Assembly (NCBI RefSeq): GCF_033659955.1
Contig: NZ_JARUJP010000019.1
Coordinates: 6,294-70,293 of the forward strand
Direction: 5' to 3'
Length of the DNA stretch: 64,000 nt
DNA from: Clostridium_AM tanneri
GTDB taxonomy: Bacteria > Bacillota > Clostridia > Clostridiales > Clostridiaceae
Part shown: positions 15,865 to 24,557 of the stretch, one piece after another
Numbering within the stretch: the first letter of the stretch is position 1
Layout: every line of letters starts with the position of its first letter
Position numbers and translations under genes: made by a program
The notes under the pieces: generated by a model
Told to the model about the DNA's origin: nothing
What the model saw: only the letters and a program-made list of their open reading frames with translations
Databases searched by the model: none

Positions 15865-16254
15865 TTATTTTTTCTTCTTTAATTTTTCTTCTGCATTTTT
15901 TATATTTTCAGCAACTCTAAATGCAACTATTTTACTTACTAATTCATAAGGTAATGGCCTTTTTATAGGAAATTGTACTGATCCTTTTGCTCCTTTATAT
16001 TCTAATAATTCATCTTTAAATGCATCAATTCCACTAGGAGCTGGATAAAATCCTATATGATTTTTATAAGCTGCAAAATGTACCAAATTCCCATGTAGTA
16101 TAAAAGTAGGCATTTGCCAACTTATCTTCTCTTCTGCCTTAGGTGCAGCTTCTTTTATAACTTTTCTTAATGTTTTAAGTATCTCTTGAACTTCAGGAGA
16201 GAATTGTAAAATATATTCATCAATTGTTTTGCAAGTGGTTTTATTCTCTTCCAT
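15865..16254 (-). CDS. DUF1801 (YdhG/Fra-like) protein
   Basis: A 129-residue protein matching the DUF1801 pattern: CKTIDEYILQFSPEVQEILK, then IKEAAPKAEEKISWQMPTF and HFAAYKNHIGFYPAPSGIDA, ending in a basic helix (EEKLKKKK). ATG 16254 was chosen because AAAGGAGA lies 5 bases upstream; an earlier in-frame ATG at 16269 overlaps the RBS. Bacillus relatives have been proposed to bind iron (frataxin-like) and others to bind nucleotides. The biochemical role is open. Confidence 0.8.
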   Translation of the reverse strand: MEENKTTCKTIDEYILQFSPEVQEILKTLRKVIKEAAPKAEEKISWQMPTFILHGNLVHFAAYKNHIGFYPAPSGIDAFKDELLEYKGAKGSVQFPIKRPLPYELVSKIVAFRVAENIKNAEEKLKKKK

Positions 16255-16342
16255 GATTTCTCCTTTCACAAATCCTTAAAGTGGACTAATATGCTATCTT
16301 AAAAAGATAACAAGCTCATTCGGTGTAAATATGAGTCAATAA

Positions 16343-16684
16343 CTATCTCCCAGAAATACTACCATTTAATCTTTCATTAAGACAACTGCATTGATCCTCA
16401 TCTAACTCTAGTTCATTGTTCTTGCAAAGAATATCAATTACTTCTCTCCAATGGTTGAATGAACTTATAAGGATTGCCTTTTGTACTGTATATCGAAGCC
16501 GTTCTTCATTCTTATAAAATCGGGGTTGTTCCCTATCATTATAAAATCTAACTGCATATTCCCCTGGAGCAACTGCTCTACCGATTTCCAAAAGAACATT
16601 ATTTGTACTGGAATTAACAGTATCTATGATAGTTTGTAATGGTATAATATCTTGGAGTTTGTACTTACTCCCTCTTTTAGCCAT
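16343..16684 (-). CDS. Hypothetical protein, 113 residues
   Basis: Start placed at ATG 16682-16684 behind AGGGAGGC; the longer in-frame version lacks an RBS and adds a hydrophobic leader with no family sense. The protein starts MAKRGSKYKLQDIIPLQTII and contains EIGRAVAPGEYAVRFYNDRE and a Cys pair in DEDQCSCLNERL. No transmembrane segment or known catalytic motif is visible. I do not recognise the family. The charged, compact composition suggests a small soluble protein. Confidence 0.6.
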   Translation of the reverse strand: MAKRGSKYKLQDIIPLQTIIDTVNSSTNNVLLEIGRAVAPGEYAVRFYNDREQPRFYKNEERLRYTVQKAILISSFNHWREVIDILCKNNELELDEDQCSCLNERLNGSISGR

Positions 16685-16814
16685 GGTAAAAGCCTCCCTA
16701 ATTAATAACTGGATTATTAATATATGCTTTATTCCCATACTCCCTATACTTTAATTAAAATTTATTTGCACTTATGTCGTATAACAATAAGTTATTGATA
16801 TCAACGCCGGGTTT

Positions 16815-16910
16815 TTATTCTATTGCATACCTACAATCAGCATTAGTATTGATAAAATATTCCTTTATGCCAATTCTAAAGTTTTCTTTTTTAAATTTCC
16901 AAACTTCCAA
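16815..16910 (-). pseudogene. 31-codon C-terminal remnant of an unrecognised protein
   Basis: The minus-strand frame after a stop at 16911-16913 reads VWKFKKENFRIGIKEYFINT and then NADCRYAIE to the stop at 16815-16817. The biased, protein-like composition suggests a coding tail. No start or RBS is present and the family is unknown. Confidence 0.3.
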
Positions 16911-17218
16911 TTATAGACACAATGTGTGAAAAATAATCCATATAATACAAGTTCAACAACCTAGTCTAAATTCCTCTATATATAACTAAATTCATAGTTA
17001 TCCGAACAAAAAAGTTTATCAAGGCAATTTGCCTAAGGTTTCAGTTATCAAAGAGCTTTACACATGAATCGTCTAACATATTAGTCTGCATAAAGGACTA
17101 ATAAAAATTTTATCTACACACCTGTTATATTTAGCAAGAGATTATAGAAATATTAATAATGAATAGAGATTATCCCAAAATGAACCCCTTCTTTATTAAG
17201 TTTTAGAAATAAGTATGA
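16911..17218. other. Intergenic stretch with a small hairpin
   Basis: A+T-rich DNA with no credible gene. A hairpin with 7-bp arms 17080-17086 and 17096-17102 is followed by AAAAATTTT. Nothing else was recognised. Confidence 0.4.
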
Positions 17219-17959
17219 TTAAAATCCTAGTTCCTCACCTATTATGATTACATGAAAATCCGAATCTACAGGCTTTTTATGCATAATATTTGTTATATTA
17301 CAGTTTCTCTGTTTAGAACTACAGTCCATACATGTGCCACTAAGATTGCATGCCAAATTATTGCAGTACTTTACATTATTCATCTGTGCTGCAACAAAAC
17401 GAATCCTCTCTAATCCTGCATTTAGGTCTTTAACAACTTTGTTAGCACCTGCTATAACTATTATTCTGTCTGAACCGTAAAGACTTCCTGCAATCCTGTT
17501 GCCTGTTCCATCAGTGTTGACAATTTGACCATCCATTGTTATTGCATTTGCTCCCAACATAAATACATTAGCAACAAGATATTGCATAAGTATATCTCGC
17601 ATTTCTTCCTTAGTTCCTACAACATTAAACCCTGGGCTATTATGCTCCATAGCATAGTTATTTACTGCACAAGTATGAGGAATTGCAACACAATTTTTCT
17701 TTTCCAGCTCCTCATCCAGTTCAAGAGCAAATATTGTATGTGAATCCCCACACCCTATGATGCCATTATTAGGAATCAAACTTAAAACAAGTATTCTTGC
17801 TTCCTCAATTGAATCACAATAATAGGCTTCAAAATTGTTCTTTTTGAGATTCTTTACTGCAACTGTGCCTTTTTGTCTTAAGTAGTCCTTTTTTATACTG
17901 TCTCTGTTATATGCCCCTTCTTTTAATTTTGGCATCTTAAAATTATGGAGATTTAGCAT
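17219..17959 (-). CDS. LutC/LUD-domain protein with Cys-rich tail
   Basis: A 246-residue LUD-domain (DUF162, lactate utilisation protein C-like) protein. Start ATG 17957-17959 follows AAAGGGGG; upstream in-frame codons lack a site. LUD features are LKKNNFEAYYCDSIEEAR, NNGIIGCGDSHTIFALELDE and GTGNRIAGSLYGSDRIIVIAG. After the domain comes a Cys cluster, CNNLACNLSGTCMDCSSKQR followed by NC, as in the stand-alone LUD proteins of clostridia; it might bind metal. LutA and LutB partners are absent. It is divergent from an HxlR regulator with a 198-bp shared upstream region, so HxlR control is likely. Confidence 0.82.
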   Translation of the reverse strand: MLNLHNFKMPKLKEGAYNRDSIKKDYLRQKGTVAVKNLKKNNFEAYYCDSIEEARILVLSLIPNNGIIGCGDSHTIFALELDEELEKKNCVAIPHTCAVNNYAMEHNSPGFNVVGTKEEMRDILMQYLVANVFMLGANAITMDGQIVNTDGTGNRIAGSLYGSDRIIVIAGANKVVKDLNAGLERIRFVAAQMNNVKYCNNLACNLSGTCMDCSSKQRNCNITNIMHKKPVDSDFHVIIIGEELGF

Positions 17960-18125
17960 GATTTTTCCCCCTTTTATTATATTATACTTAATTTTGTTGC
18001 ACATACTCGATAGTTCAAAGTGGATTGCGTAAACAGATAGCAATCACAAATAATAAAATTAATATTGCAAACTAACTTTTTCTGTTACAATTAGTATAAA
18101 TGCCCAGAAACAAGTATACAAGTAC

Positions 18126-18139
18126 GCACATTTTTGTGC
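18126..18139. promoter_or_regulatory. Small palindrome before the HxlR gene, possible HxlR operator
   Basis: GCACA-tttt-TGTGC at 18126-18139 follows ACAAGTA-type sequence. The region upstream of the other HxlR gene at 27.5 kb has a related stretch (AAGTATGCACTTTTT), which suggests a shared operator type. It lies 9 bases before the HxlR ribosome site. Confidence 0.4.
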
Positions 18140-18157
18140 CCTAAAAAGGAGAATTTT

Positions 18158-18526
18158 ATGTCACAAAATAAAGAACAAGGAGTTATTAACGAGAAAAACT
18201 GCGTGATGATATATTCTATGGAAATTATCGGTGGAAAATGGAGAGTACCAATACTATGGAAATTATATCAAAATAAAACTATGCGTTATAATGATCTTAA
18301 AAGAAATCTAGTAGGTATTACGAATATTATGCTTACAAGATCACTGAAAAGTTTGGAGGAAAATGGGCTTGTGAGCAGAAAGGAATTTAATCAGATTCCG
18401 CCTCGAGTGGAGTATTCATTAACAGATAACGGCTTACAGCTTGTGCCTGCATTAGAAGCTATTTTTAATTGGGGAAAAGAGAGGATGACAAAAGAGGATA
18501 TGACTTTAAAGACTGCTCGCTGCTAG
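18158..18526 (+). CDS. HxlR-family transcriptional regulator
   Basis: A 122-residue winged-helix regulator. Start ATG 18158 has AAGGAG upstream; an earlier in-frame GTG at 18134 precedes the RBS. Family marks are MEIIGGKWRVPILWKLY (near residue 20), MRYNDLKRNLVGITNIMLTR (recognition helix) and LVSRKEFNQIPPRVEYSLTD (wing). A Cys near residue 14 (NCVMIYSM) matches the redox- or aldehyde-sensing Cys seen in several HxlR members. It is divergent from the LUD-domain gene, its probable target. Confidence 0.9.
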   Translation: MSQNKEQGVINEKNCVMIYSMEIIGGKWRVPILWKLYQNKTMRYNDLKRNLVGITNIMLTRSLKSLEENGLVSRKEFNQIPPRVEYSLTDNGLQLVPALEAIFNWGKERMTKEDMTLKTARC

Positions 18527-18668
18527 CCAAATAAATGAGTAAATACTTGCAATGATAGGAAACAGAAATGCTCTATTTTTCAATTATTAACTTTTTCTAA
18601 ATAGCAAATTGAAAAAATTACAGGAACATTTCTGCCCTTGATGTTGCATAATATTTTGCTGTTAAAAC

Positions 18669-19325
18669 CTAACAATTCCTCGTTTGCATTAATTCATATT
18701 GCTTAATTAAGAAATATGAAACCATAATTCCCGCTTCATTAATAGCTTCTGTATCTAGATACTGATTAGCACTTATATCAAATAGGATATTAGCAGAACC
18801 TTTGAATTCCTCATCACCTAACCACAGTTTAATTGTTAACGGAAACTTAGGAAAAAGGTGTATTTTAGCACAGACGTCGCCCCCTTCTTCAATGGAAGCA
18901 CCCAGTTTAAGACATGCCGCTTTTATTTGCTCTACTGGTTCTTGTGAAAACTTTTTTACTAGGGGATTAATGATTTTACTCAAAATAGCTGGATAATTAA
19001 CAGATCCATTTTCTAGCTCACGATATGAGATTAATTTATTTGTAATGGGAGTGTTATCTGCTCGGGAAAGATAATGAAGAATAAGCCATCTCCAATTCCA
19101 TGGAGGCATATGTTTTGAATTGCTGAAAACTATCTCACCCTCTGGATATTTTACATCAAGCATTTGTCCAAGACTTTTTATCCGCATAGTAGATTGTTTT
19201 GAATCAAAAGTTGCTCCACTTTTTTCCGACATCTTAAGCGGAGCTTTTTCTGCAAAGCATTTAACAGCATATTCTAGTGCTGGTTTATAACCATCTTTAT
19301 CCTCGCCTATCATATAAGGAAACAT
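18669..19325 (-). CDS. DUF3786-domain protein
   Basis: A 218-residue protein with the DUF3786 pattern: a WRWLILHYLSRADNTPITNK helix, ISYRELENGSVNYPAI, and a C-terminal KFPLTIKLWLGDEEFKGSAN strand followed by NILFDISANQYLDTEAI. ATG 19325 was chosen because AGGAGG sits 9 bases upstream; the ATG at 19334 abuts the site. The domain occurs in anaerobes, often near corrinoid or redox genes, and its function is undefined. A degenerate HxlR copy lies upstream of it. Confidence 0.78.
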   Translation of the reverse strand: MFPYMIGEDKDGYKPALEYAVKCFAEKAPLKMSEKSGATFDSKQSTMRIKSLGQMLDVKYPEGEIVFSNSKHMPPWNWRWLILHYLSRADNTPITNKLISYRELENGSVNYPAILSKIINPLVKKFSQEPVEQIKAACLKLGASIEEGGDVCAKIHLFPKFPLTIKLWLGDEEFKGSANILFDISANQYLDTEAINEAGIMVSYFLIKQYELMQTRNC

Positions 19326-19572
19326 TATTTTCATCCTCCTAACAAGTGAAATTAATTAATAAAGTTTACTAATGAATATTCCTTTTGTCATAGTACTAGC
19401 ACTTCGGTACCTGCATCCCAAAAAAAGTCGAGCTGATGACAAGAGTTGGGGTCAAAAGGTTAGTTTATCAATTTGTTACTTAAGTAGTAACCAAATATCC
19501 TAATATATCTTTATCATGTTTGAACATTTACTTACTTTGATTTAAGTATATTGTACAACTGGAATATATTCT

Positions 19573-19672
19573 CAAACAAGTATGCACTTTTTTGACGCAT
19601 ACTATCTAGGAAGATAGTGTAAATATGAAGGAATACAAAGGCTCTGTTGCTGACAACCAAGACACTTGTTTT
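19573..19672 (+). repeat. Partial duplicate of the HxlR promoter and 5' end (copy 1)
   Basis: About 70-100 bases from CAAACAAGTATGCAC onward match 27514-27613 with few differences. The match covers an upstream palindrome, the RBS hairpin and the first codons of the HxlR gene at 27566. It marks a local duplication. Confidence 0.85.
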
Positions 19673-19741
19673 TGCTATGCACTTTCTATTATCAACGGAA
19701 AGAGAAGAATAATATTGTTTTTATTATTCTCCTTCCTGTAG
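19625..19741 (+). pseudogene. Truncated HxlR-family regulator
   Basis: The frame starts at ATG 19625 with MKEYKGSVADNQDTCFCYAL and SIINGK, the same N-terminus as the intact HxlR gene at 27566. After NGK it diverges (RRIILFLLFSFL) and stops at 19739-19741. The helix-turn-helix and wing are missing. The RBS has been weakened too (AGGAAG instead of AGGAGG). Confidence 0.85.
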
Positions 19742-19757
19742 CTTACTATCATTTAGG

Positions 19758-19979
19758 TTAATTAGCACGTTTTTTTCGTAATAACTCTTCTAACTCATTG
19801 ATACATTCCTTTAGATCATTTATTTCAATTTGATATTTTTCTGCTACAGAACTAGAGAGATGAATCCCCCTTTGGCCTAGTACAAATCCTCTTTCCTCTT
19901 CTATATCTTCAAGATATTCCTTAAGTCTTATAAGCCTTTTTTCCAATTCCTCAATACTCACTTTTTCAAAAGCACTCAT
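19758..19979 (-). CDS. Small coiled-coil hypothetical protein
   Basis: A 73-residue protein, almost entirely helical and charged: FEKVSIEELEKRLIRLKEYL and KYQIEINDLKECINELEELL with heptad-like Leu/Ile spacing, so a two-helix coiled coil is likely. Start ATG 19979 lies 11 bases after GGGGAG; a GTG at 19991 overlaps the site. No family recognised. It might be a protein-protein adaptor. Confidence 0.5.
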   Translation of the reverse strand: MSAFEKVSIEELEKRLIRLKEYLEDIEEERGFVLGQRGIHLSSSVAEKYQIEINDLKECINELEELLRKKRAN

Positions 19980-19991
19980 TATTATCCACAC

Positions 19992-20505
19992 TCCCCTTAA
20001 TTTAATATTAATAAATACTCTTTACTCTTTTTAACAATATACCAGAAACTTTTGCCTCAAAATATAAGTTCAAGTCACTTTTGTTTAGTTTTTAACTACC
20101 TTGTCCATATTCCTCCGTGACAAATAGTATCTTAATTTTTCTTGAAAATATGGACAATAACCCATATGTTTATAGGTTTAGTATATGTACAACAAACCCG
20201 CTGGTCAATGAGCTCAGCAGGTTTTCTTCTATTTGGATTATAAATCCTTCTAAATGGAGTGAGTATATAAAATCTTCCCCTTCATTTTTGATTCACACTG
20301 AAAATTATAATTGATATTACCTTAAAATCTTATATACCTTTGTCCTAAAAAACCATCGATAGCTTATTCTGTTCGCTCCATTTTGGAGTATTTTTGCTCC
20401 AAATGGTATGAACTTTGTCAACTCCATTGACCCTTAAACTTATCATTTATATACTGAACCTGTGAATGGTTAAATAATGTAATCAAACTTCAGATTTCAT
20501 CGTAA
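19992..20505. other. Long non-coding stretch with hairpins
   Basis: No conserved gene seen. A hairpin of GCTG/CAGC type at about 20194-20220 is followed by TTTTCTTCT (possible rightward terminator). A second hairpin has arms 20378-20388 and 20397-20406 with one bulge. An open frame at 20117-20311 has no RBS or family resemblance. Transcription of a small RNA is possible but unsupported. Confidence 0.35.
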
Positions 20506-20622
20506 GCTGGGGATGGAACTTCAGCAGAAGTTGGTAGTGACAGAAATATAGCTTCACTATATGATTACATTGAAACTGTGATTGAAGAAATAAAAAAATT
20601 AAAGAAAGAATGGGGAGATAAG
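20506..20622 (+). pseudogene. In-frame C-terminal-like remnant before cooC
   Basis: A forward frame that opens directly after a TAA (20503-20505) reads AGDGTSAEVGSDRNIASLYD and then YIETVIEEIKKLKKEWGDK, running in frame into the cooC ATG. No start codon with an RBS exists for it. It looks like the tail of a lost upstream gene whose frame fused to cooC, or an N-terminal extension. Family not recognised. Confidence 0.35.
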
Positions 20623-21393
20623 ATGGCACACGTAATTGCAGTTGCAGGAAAAGGTGGTGTTGGTAAAACAACGCTGACAGGTTTATTGATTGAATATTTA
20701 GTGCAAACCGGGAAAAAACCAATCTTAGCGGTAGACGCAGATGCAAACTCCAATCTAAATGAAGTATTAGGTGTTGAAACGAGCATGACACTTGGACAGG
20801 TTAGGGAAGAATTAGAACGAGCAGGAATGGATTTACAAAGTAAGATCCCTGCCGGTATGACTAAGGCAGATTATCTAGAAATGCGCATGAATAATGCAAT
20901 AACGGAAGAGGATGATTTTGATTTGATGATTATGGGACGTTCCCAGGGGCAGGGTTGTTACTGCTTTGTAAATGGTCTTCTAGAAAGGCAGATTCAGAAA
21001 CTTCAGGGGAATTATCCATACATTGTAGTAGATAATGAAGCTGGAATGGAGCATATTAGCAGAGGAATTCTTCCTAATGTTGATACTATGATTCTAGTTA
21101 GTGATTGTTCCAGGAGAGGAGTTCAGGCAGCAGGAAGAATTGCAGAGTTGGTAAGTGAGTCTAATATGCACCCAAAGTATATGGGCTTAATTGTAAATAG
21201 AGCACCAGAAGGTAAATTAAATCCTGGAACGCTAGAAGAGATAGAAAAACAAGGTCTTAAACTTCTCGGTATTGTTCCTCAAGATGATATGGTTTATCAA
21301 TACGATTGCGCTGGAAAGCCAATGGTGAAATTACCTGAAAGCTCTCCTGTAAAAAATGCTCTTAAGGATATCATCGAAAAATTAGCCATATAG
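20623..21393 (+). CDS. cooC: CooC-type nickel-insertion ATPase (CO dehydrogenase accessory)
   Basis: A 256-residue SIMIBI-class P-loop ATPase. ATG 20623 follows GGGGAG. The deviant Walker A is AGKGGVGKTTLTGLLI at the N-terminus; DADANSNLNEVLGV follows, then GQGCYCFVNGLLE with a CxC motif (the dimer metal site of CooC) and DNEAGMEHISRGIL (switch II). It fits CooC, which dimerises on Ni or Zn and matures the nickel-iron-sulfur cluster of CO dehydrogenase. No cooS lies in the window, so it must serve an enzyme elsewhere or have lost its partner. A shared terminator separates it from the AraC gene. Confidence 0.85.
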   Translation: MAHVIAVAGKGGVGKTTLTGLLIEYLVQTGKKPILAVDADANSNLNEVLGVETSMTLGQVREELERAGMDLQSKIPAGMTKADYLEMRMNNAITEEDDFDLMIMGRSQGQGCYCFVNGLLERQIQKLQGNYPYIVVDNEAGMEHISRGILPNVDTMILVSDCSRRGVQAAGRIAELVSESNMHPKYMGLIVNRAPEGKLNPGTLEEIEKQGLKLLGIVPQDDMVYQYDCAGKPMVKLPESSPVKNALKDIIEKLAI

Positions 21394-21415
21394 AGACGAG
21401 TTATATAAAAAAATA

Positions 21416-21453
21416 AACCCAGTAACAGAGCAAGATAGCTTTTTTACTGGGTT
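21416..21453. terminator. Terminator between cooC and the AraC gene
   Basis: Perfect 10-bp arms 21416-21425 and 21444-21453. T-rich or A-rich flanks on both sides allow it to serve both convergent transcripts. Confidence 0.65.
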
Positions 21454-22444
21454 ATAAGCAATTAATAACATCGTAGGACTCTATTTGATGTTGCAATCGA
21501 TATTCCGTTGGAGAAACCTTCATAATTTTCTTGAAAGCCGTTGCAAATTTACCCTGATTTTCGTAGCCTACCTGCTTAGCGATGTCAGCTATCATATCAT
21601 TGCCTCGGCGTAGCAAATTAGCAGCCTGGTGAATGCGATATTCTTTCATGTAGGTGGCAATTGGCTGTCCATAAACACCTTTGAAGGTTGACTTTAAGGT
21701 TGCTGTATTAATTAAGTATTCTTTAGATAATTCTTCAATTGTTGGTCTTTCTCGAAGATTGGATATAAGTTGTTTGTGAACTCTTTTAATAATTTCAACC
21801 TGTGGAGATAGATATTGCTCCCGCTGCTTTTCTTTATTCACATCAATCATCCATAGGAATAGCAGCAGTTCCTGCACCTTCAGTTTGAAATAGGGACGCT
21901 GCACACAATTTGGTAATGAATAAAGTTTAGAAAAAATATGTTCAATTTCATCGCGGGCAGGCATAACTAAGTAATGGTCATCTTCGCAGAACTTCCTTTT
22001 AAATTCATTGATATTAATGGCTGTATTGCACAAAATTTCAGGTGGATAATCGGCTACTTTATCTAAATCAACAACAACTCCAATGCCGCGATAAAGCTTT
22101 ACTGGAAAACTCATAGTAGAAGAAACACAGTTGTCCATCATATGAATAGAAAGATCTCCTTCCCCAAGATACATACAAGCACCACTCTCTAGTTGCCAAC
22201 CAACGCGTCCTTCCTGGCAATAATTAATTTGCATTGTATTACCATAGGGCTTATGTTGAAAGGTACAGCTGGTGGAATCAAAATTAGCTAAAAAGAGTTC
22301 AATACCGGGAAAAACCTGATAAACTGTCATATCTCCTTGACCATCCAGGCAGTCCAGCTTATATAATGTGTGAAAACCATCTTTACTTTGTTGAACAACC
22401 TTGGATACCTGGTTCAAAAACTGAAATTTTCCGGTGGTATTCAT
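21452..22444 (-). CDS. AraC-family transcriptional regulator
   Basis: A 330-residue regulator starting at ATG 22444 behind AAAGGAT; upstream in-frame codons lack spacing. The C-terminal double helix-turn-helix (residues about 235-325) reads RPTIEELSKEYLINTATLKS, FKGVYGQPIATYMKEYRIHQ and ADIAKQVGYENQGKFATAFK. The N-terminal part resembles the PchR-like group (GRVGWQLESGACMYLGEGDL), often linked to iron or siderophore control, though no such genes lie beside it. Likely effector-binding domain at residues 40-180. Confidence 0.9.
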   Translation of the reverse strand: MNTTGKFQFLNQVSKVVQQSKDGFHTLYKLDCLDGQGDMTVYQVFPGIELFLANFDSTSCTFQHKPYGNTMQINYCQEGRVGWQLESGACMYLGEGDLSIHMMDNCVSSTMSFPVKLYRGIGVVVDLDKVADYPPEILCNTAININEFKRKFCEDDHYLVMPARDEIEHIFSKLYSLPNCVQRPYFKLKVQELLLFLWMIDVNKEKQREQYLSPQVEIIKRVHKQLISNLRERPTIEELSKEYLINTATLKSTFKGVYGQPIATYMKEYRIHQAANLLRRGNDMIADIAKQVGYENQGKFATAFKKIMKVSPTEYRLQHQIESYDVINCL

Positions 22445-22628
22445 TGCGTTATCCTTTCGTTGCATTCGTTTAATATTGGATTGAAGCCTAAAAAATTCTC
22501 TATTTTTCTTAAACTTACACCCTTATCTTAATATATAAATCCATGAATAATTACTCATATATTCATATTATATTCCTTACTATAGTCTTTGTAAATAAAG
22601 CCTATACTATTTTCCTTCAAACAAATGC

Positions 22629-23101
22629 TTACTTCCACCAAGTATCAAATGGAGTTACAAGCAATTCTCGTTTATGCTTTGTTACTTCAAATCGATTTTC
22701 AATACTCGTCTTAACACTAGGTGCAACTTCTTTACCCAATAAATATTGGTCAAGAACATTGTATTCAATGCCGAGTTCCGTCTCATCTGCTTGCTGAGGT
22801 TTGTTATCGAGCAAGTCTGCCGTTGGAGTCTTAAGATAAAGTTGTTCGGGAGCATTAAGCTCCTTCAAAAGTTCACGGCCCTGTCCTTTTGTAAGGCCGG
22901 CTAAAGGAAGGATATCGGCTCCCCTGTCGCATTAGTATAAACCTTGACGATACCAAAGACAAAACCTTTTGCTCCTGCTTTCATACAATATGCTTTGAGA
23001 AAATCAATCCTGCTCTGAATCTCCTTCTTGGCGTTGATCTCTGGTTTCACATTCAACGCTTGGATGATTTCCATTTGTTTGCTCAATTGGAATTCCCCCT
23101 T
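22629..23101 (-). pseudogene. nadE: NAD synthetase, internally deleted and frameshifted
   Basis: The N-terminus (QMEIIQALNVKPEINAKKEI, RIDFLKAYCMKAGAKGFVFG) matches ammonia-dependent NadE up to the point where the ATP loop SGGQDS should follow. A fragment VKVYTNATGE follows, then, in another frame, DILPLAGLTKGQGRELLKEL and KTPTADLLDNKPQQADETEL, ending WWK at 22629. Roughly 100 or more central residues, including the catalytic P-loop, are gone. NadE would amidate deamido-NAD as the last step of NAD salvage. It closes a decayed NAD operon. Confidence 0.88.
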
Positions 23102-23102
23102 A

Positions 23103-24557
23103 TTATTCATTCTGTGCTTCGTGCAGCAGGCTCATCTTTAATTCATAATAATAGGGACTCATATCCAAATAATGCTTATGTGGATTTTCAAATCGCTGCT
23201 CTTCTTTCCAAATTTCCTTTTTTAACTGCTGCTCCACAAAGTTACGAATCTCATCTAGGCTAGGTGCCTGATACACCCGTTTTCCATCTTTCATCACAAG
23301 CTGCTGCAATTCTTTCACGGTGCAGTTTGTGAAGTAGCGGTTTTTCCAAGGTTTTTCTGGATCAACATATCGATATGGTTTGTCCATATCCACCAGTTCG
23401 TCCAACCTAGTAATCAGGTCTGCTATGGCGTTTCCTTCCTCACAGTAGACGCGATATATCTTTTTAAGGCCGGGATTTGTGATTTTCTCAACGGTTTCTG
23501 ATACCTTTATCCTTGGTACAAATGTTTCATTTTCTTCTACAGCAGCAATTTTATAAACTGCACCAAATACAGGATCGCTTTTCGCCGTAATCAGACGTTC
23601 CCCAACACCAAAGCCATCTATTTTGCTGTCTTGACCTAGGAGTGAAGTAATGGTATATTCGTCCAGACTGTTCGATACAAAAATCTTACAGTCATTAAGT
23701 CCAGCGTCATCCAGCATCCTGCGTACCTTTTTTGAAAGGTATGCAAGGTCTCCAGAATCTAGACGTATACCCTTTAGTCGTTTCCCCATTGGCTCCAAAA
23801 CTTCCTTTGCCACACGAATAGCATTTGGAATGCCAGAATGTATAACATCATAGGTGTCCACGAGAAGCACTGCTGCATCTGGGTAGTTTTTTGCGTAATG
23901 TTTAAAGGCCTCATATTCATCTTTGTAGAACATTACCCAACTATGTGCCATGGTTCCGCTGACAGGTATTCCAAATTGTTTTCCTGCCATTACGTTAGAT
24001 GTACTACTGGCTCCACCGATATAAGCAGCTCTTGCCCCGTAAACAGCCGCATCTATATTATGAGCGCGCCTTGCACCGAAATCGGATACAGCTCGCCACT
24101 CTGCAGCGCACAGGATGCGCCTTGTTTTCGTGGCAATCAAAGACTGATGGTTGATTTGTGTCAGAATGGCCGTTTCTACTAACTGTGCATCTATGAGGGG
24201 GGCTATTACGGTAATAATCGGTTCATTAGGGTACATGATAGTTCCTTCCTGGAAGGCGTAAATATCTCCTTTGAATCGGAAATTACTCAGATAGTCCAAG
24301 AAGTTTTCGCTAAAGAGATTCAGTGAGCGGAAATATTCTATGTCATCTGGATCAAAGTACAGATTTTCTACATACTCTATTATCTGCTCTAGTCCTGCAA
24401 AGATTGCAAAACCTCCATTATCCGGATTTTTACGGTAGAATACATCAAATGCCACTTTCTTCATCTCATTTTGCCCAGCAAAATATCCATTTGCCATAGT
24501 CATTTCATATAAATCCATCATCATACTGATATTGCGCTTATCAAACTGTGTCATCAT
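23103..24557 (-). CDS. pncB: Nicotinate phosphoribosyltransferase
   Basis: An intact 484-residue enzyme that joins nicotinate and PRPP to nicotinate mononucleotide. Family marks: MMDLYEMTMANGYF at the N-terminus, AAEWRAVSDFGARRAHNIDA, SGTMAHSWVMFYKDEYEAF (with the catalytic His that is phosphorylated), and GIRLDSGDLAYLSKKVRRML in the phosphate-binding region. The length matches the long PncB subgroup. Start ATG ATG follows GGAGGGG. It overlaps the truncated pncA by 17 bases and is followed directly by broken nadE. Confidence 0.95.
   Translation of the reverse strand: MMTQFDKRNISMMMDLYEMTMANGYFAGQNEMKKVAFDVFYRKNPDNGGFAIFAGLEQIIEYVENLYFDPDDIEYFRSLNLFSENFLDYLSNFRFKGDIYAFQEGTIMYPNEPIITVIAPLIDAQLVETAILTQINHQSLIATKTRRILCAAEWRAVSDFGARRAHNIDAAVYGARAAYIGGASSTSNVMAGKQFGIPVSGTMAHSWVMFYKDEYEAFKHYAKNYPDAAVLLVDTYDVIHSGIPNAIRVAKEVLEPMGKRLKGIRLDSGDLAYLSKKVRRMLDDAGLNDCKIFVSNSLDEYTITSLLGQDSKIDGFGVGERLITAKSDPVFGAVYKIAAVEENETFVPRIKVSETVEKITNPGLKKIYRVYCEEGNAIADLITRLDELVDMDKPYRYVDPEKPWKNRYFTNCTVKELQQLVMKDGKRVYQAPSLDEIRNFVEQQLKKEIWKEEQRFENPHKHYLDMSPYYYELKMSLLHEAQNE

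Noticed and set aside
20117..20311. Small gene of 65 codons
   Set aside because: No ribosome site, biased Ser/Asn composition of A+T-rich non-coding DNA, and no family resemblance.
20483..20791. Minus-strand frames overlapping cooC
   Set aside because: Leu/Ser-rich shadow frames opposite a clear P-loop ATPase.
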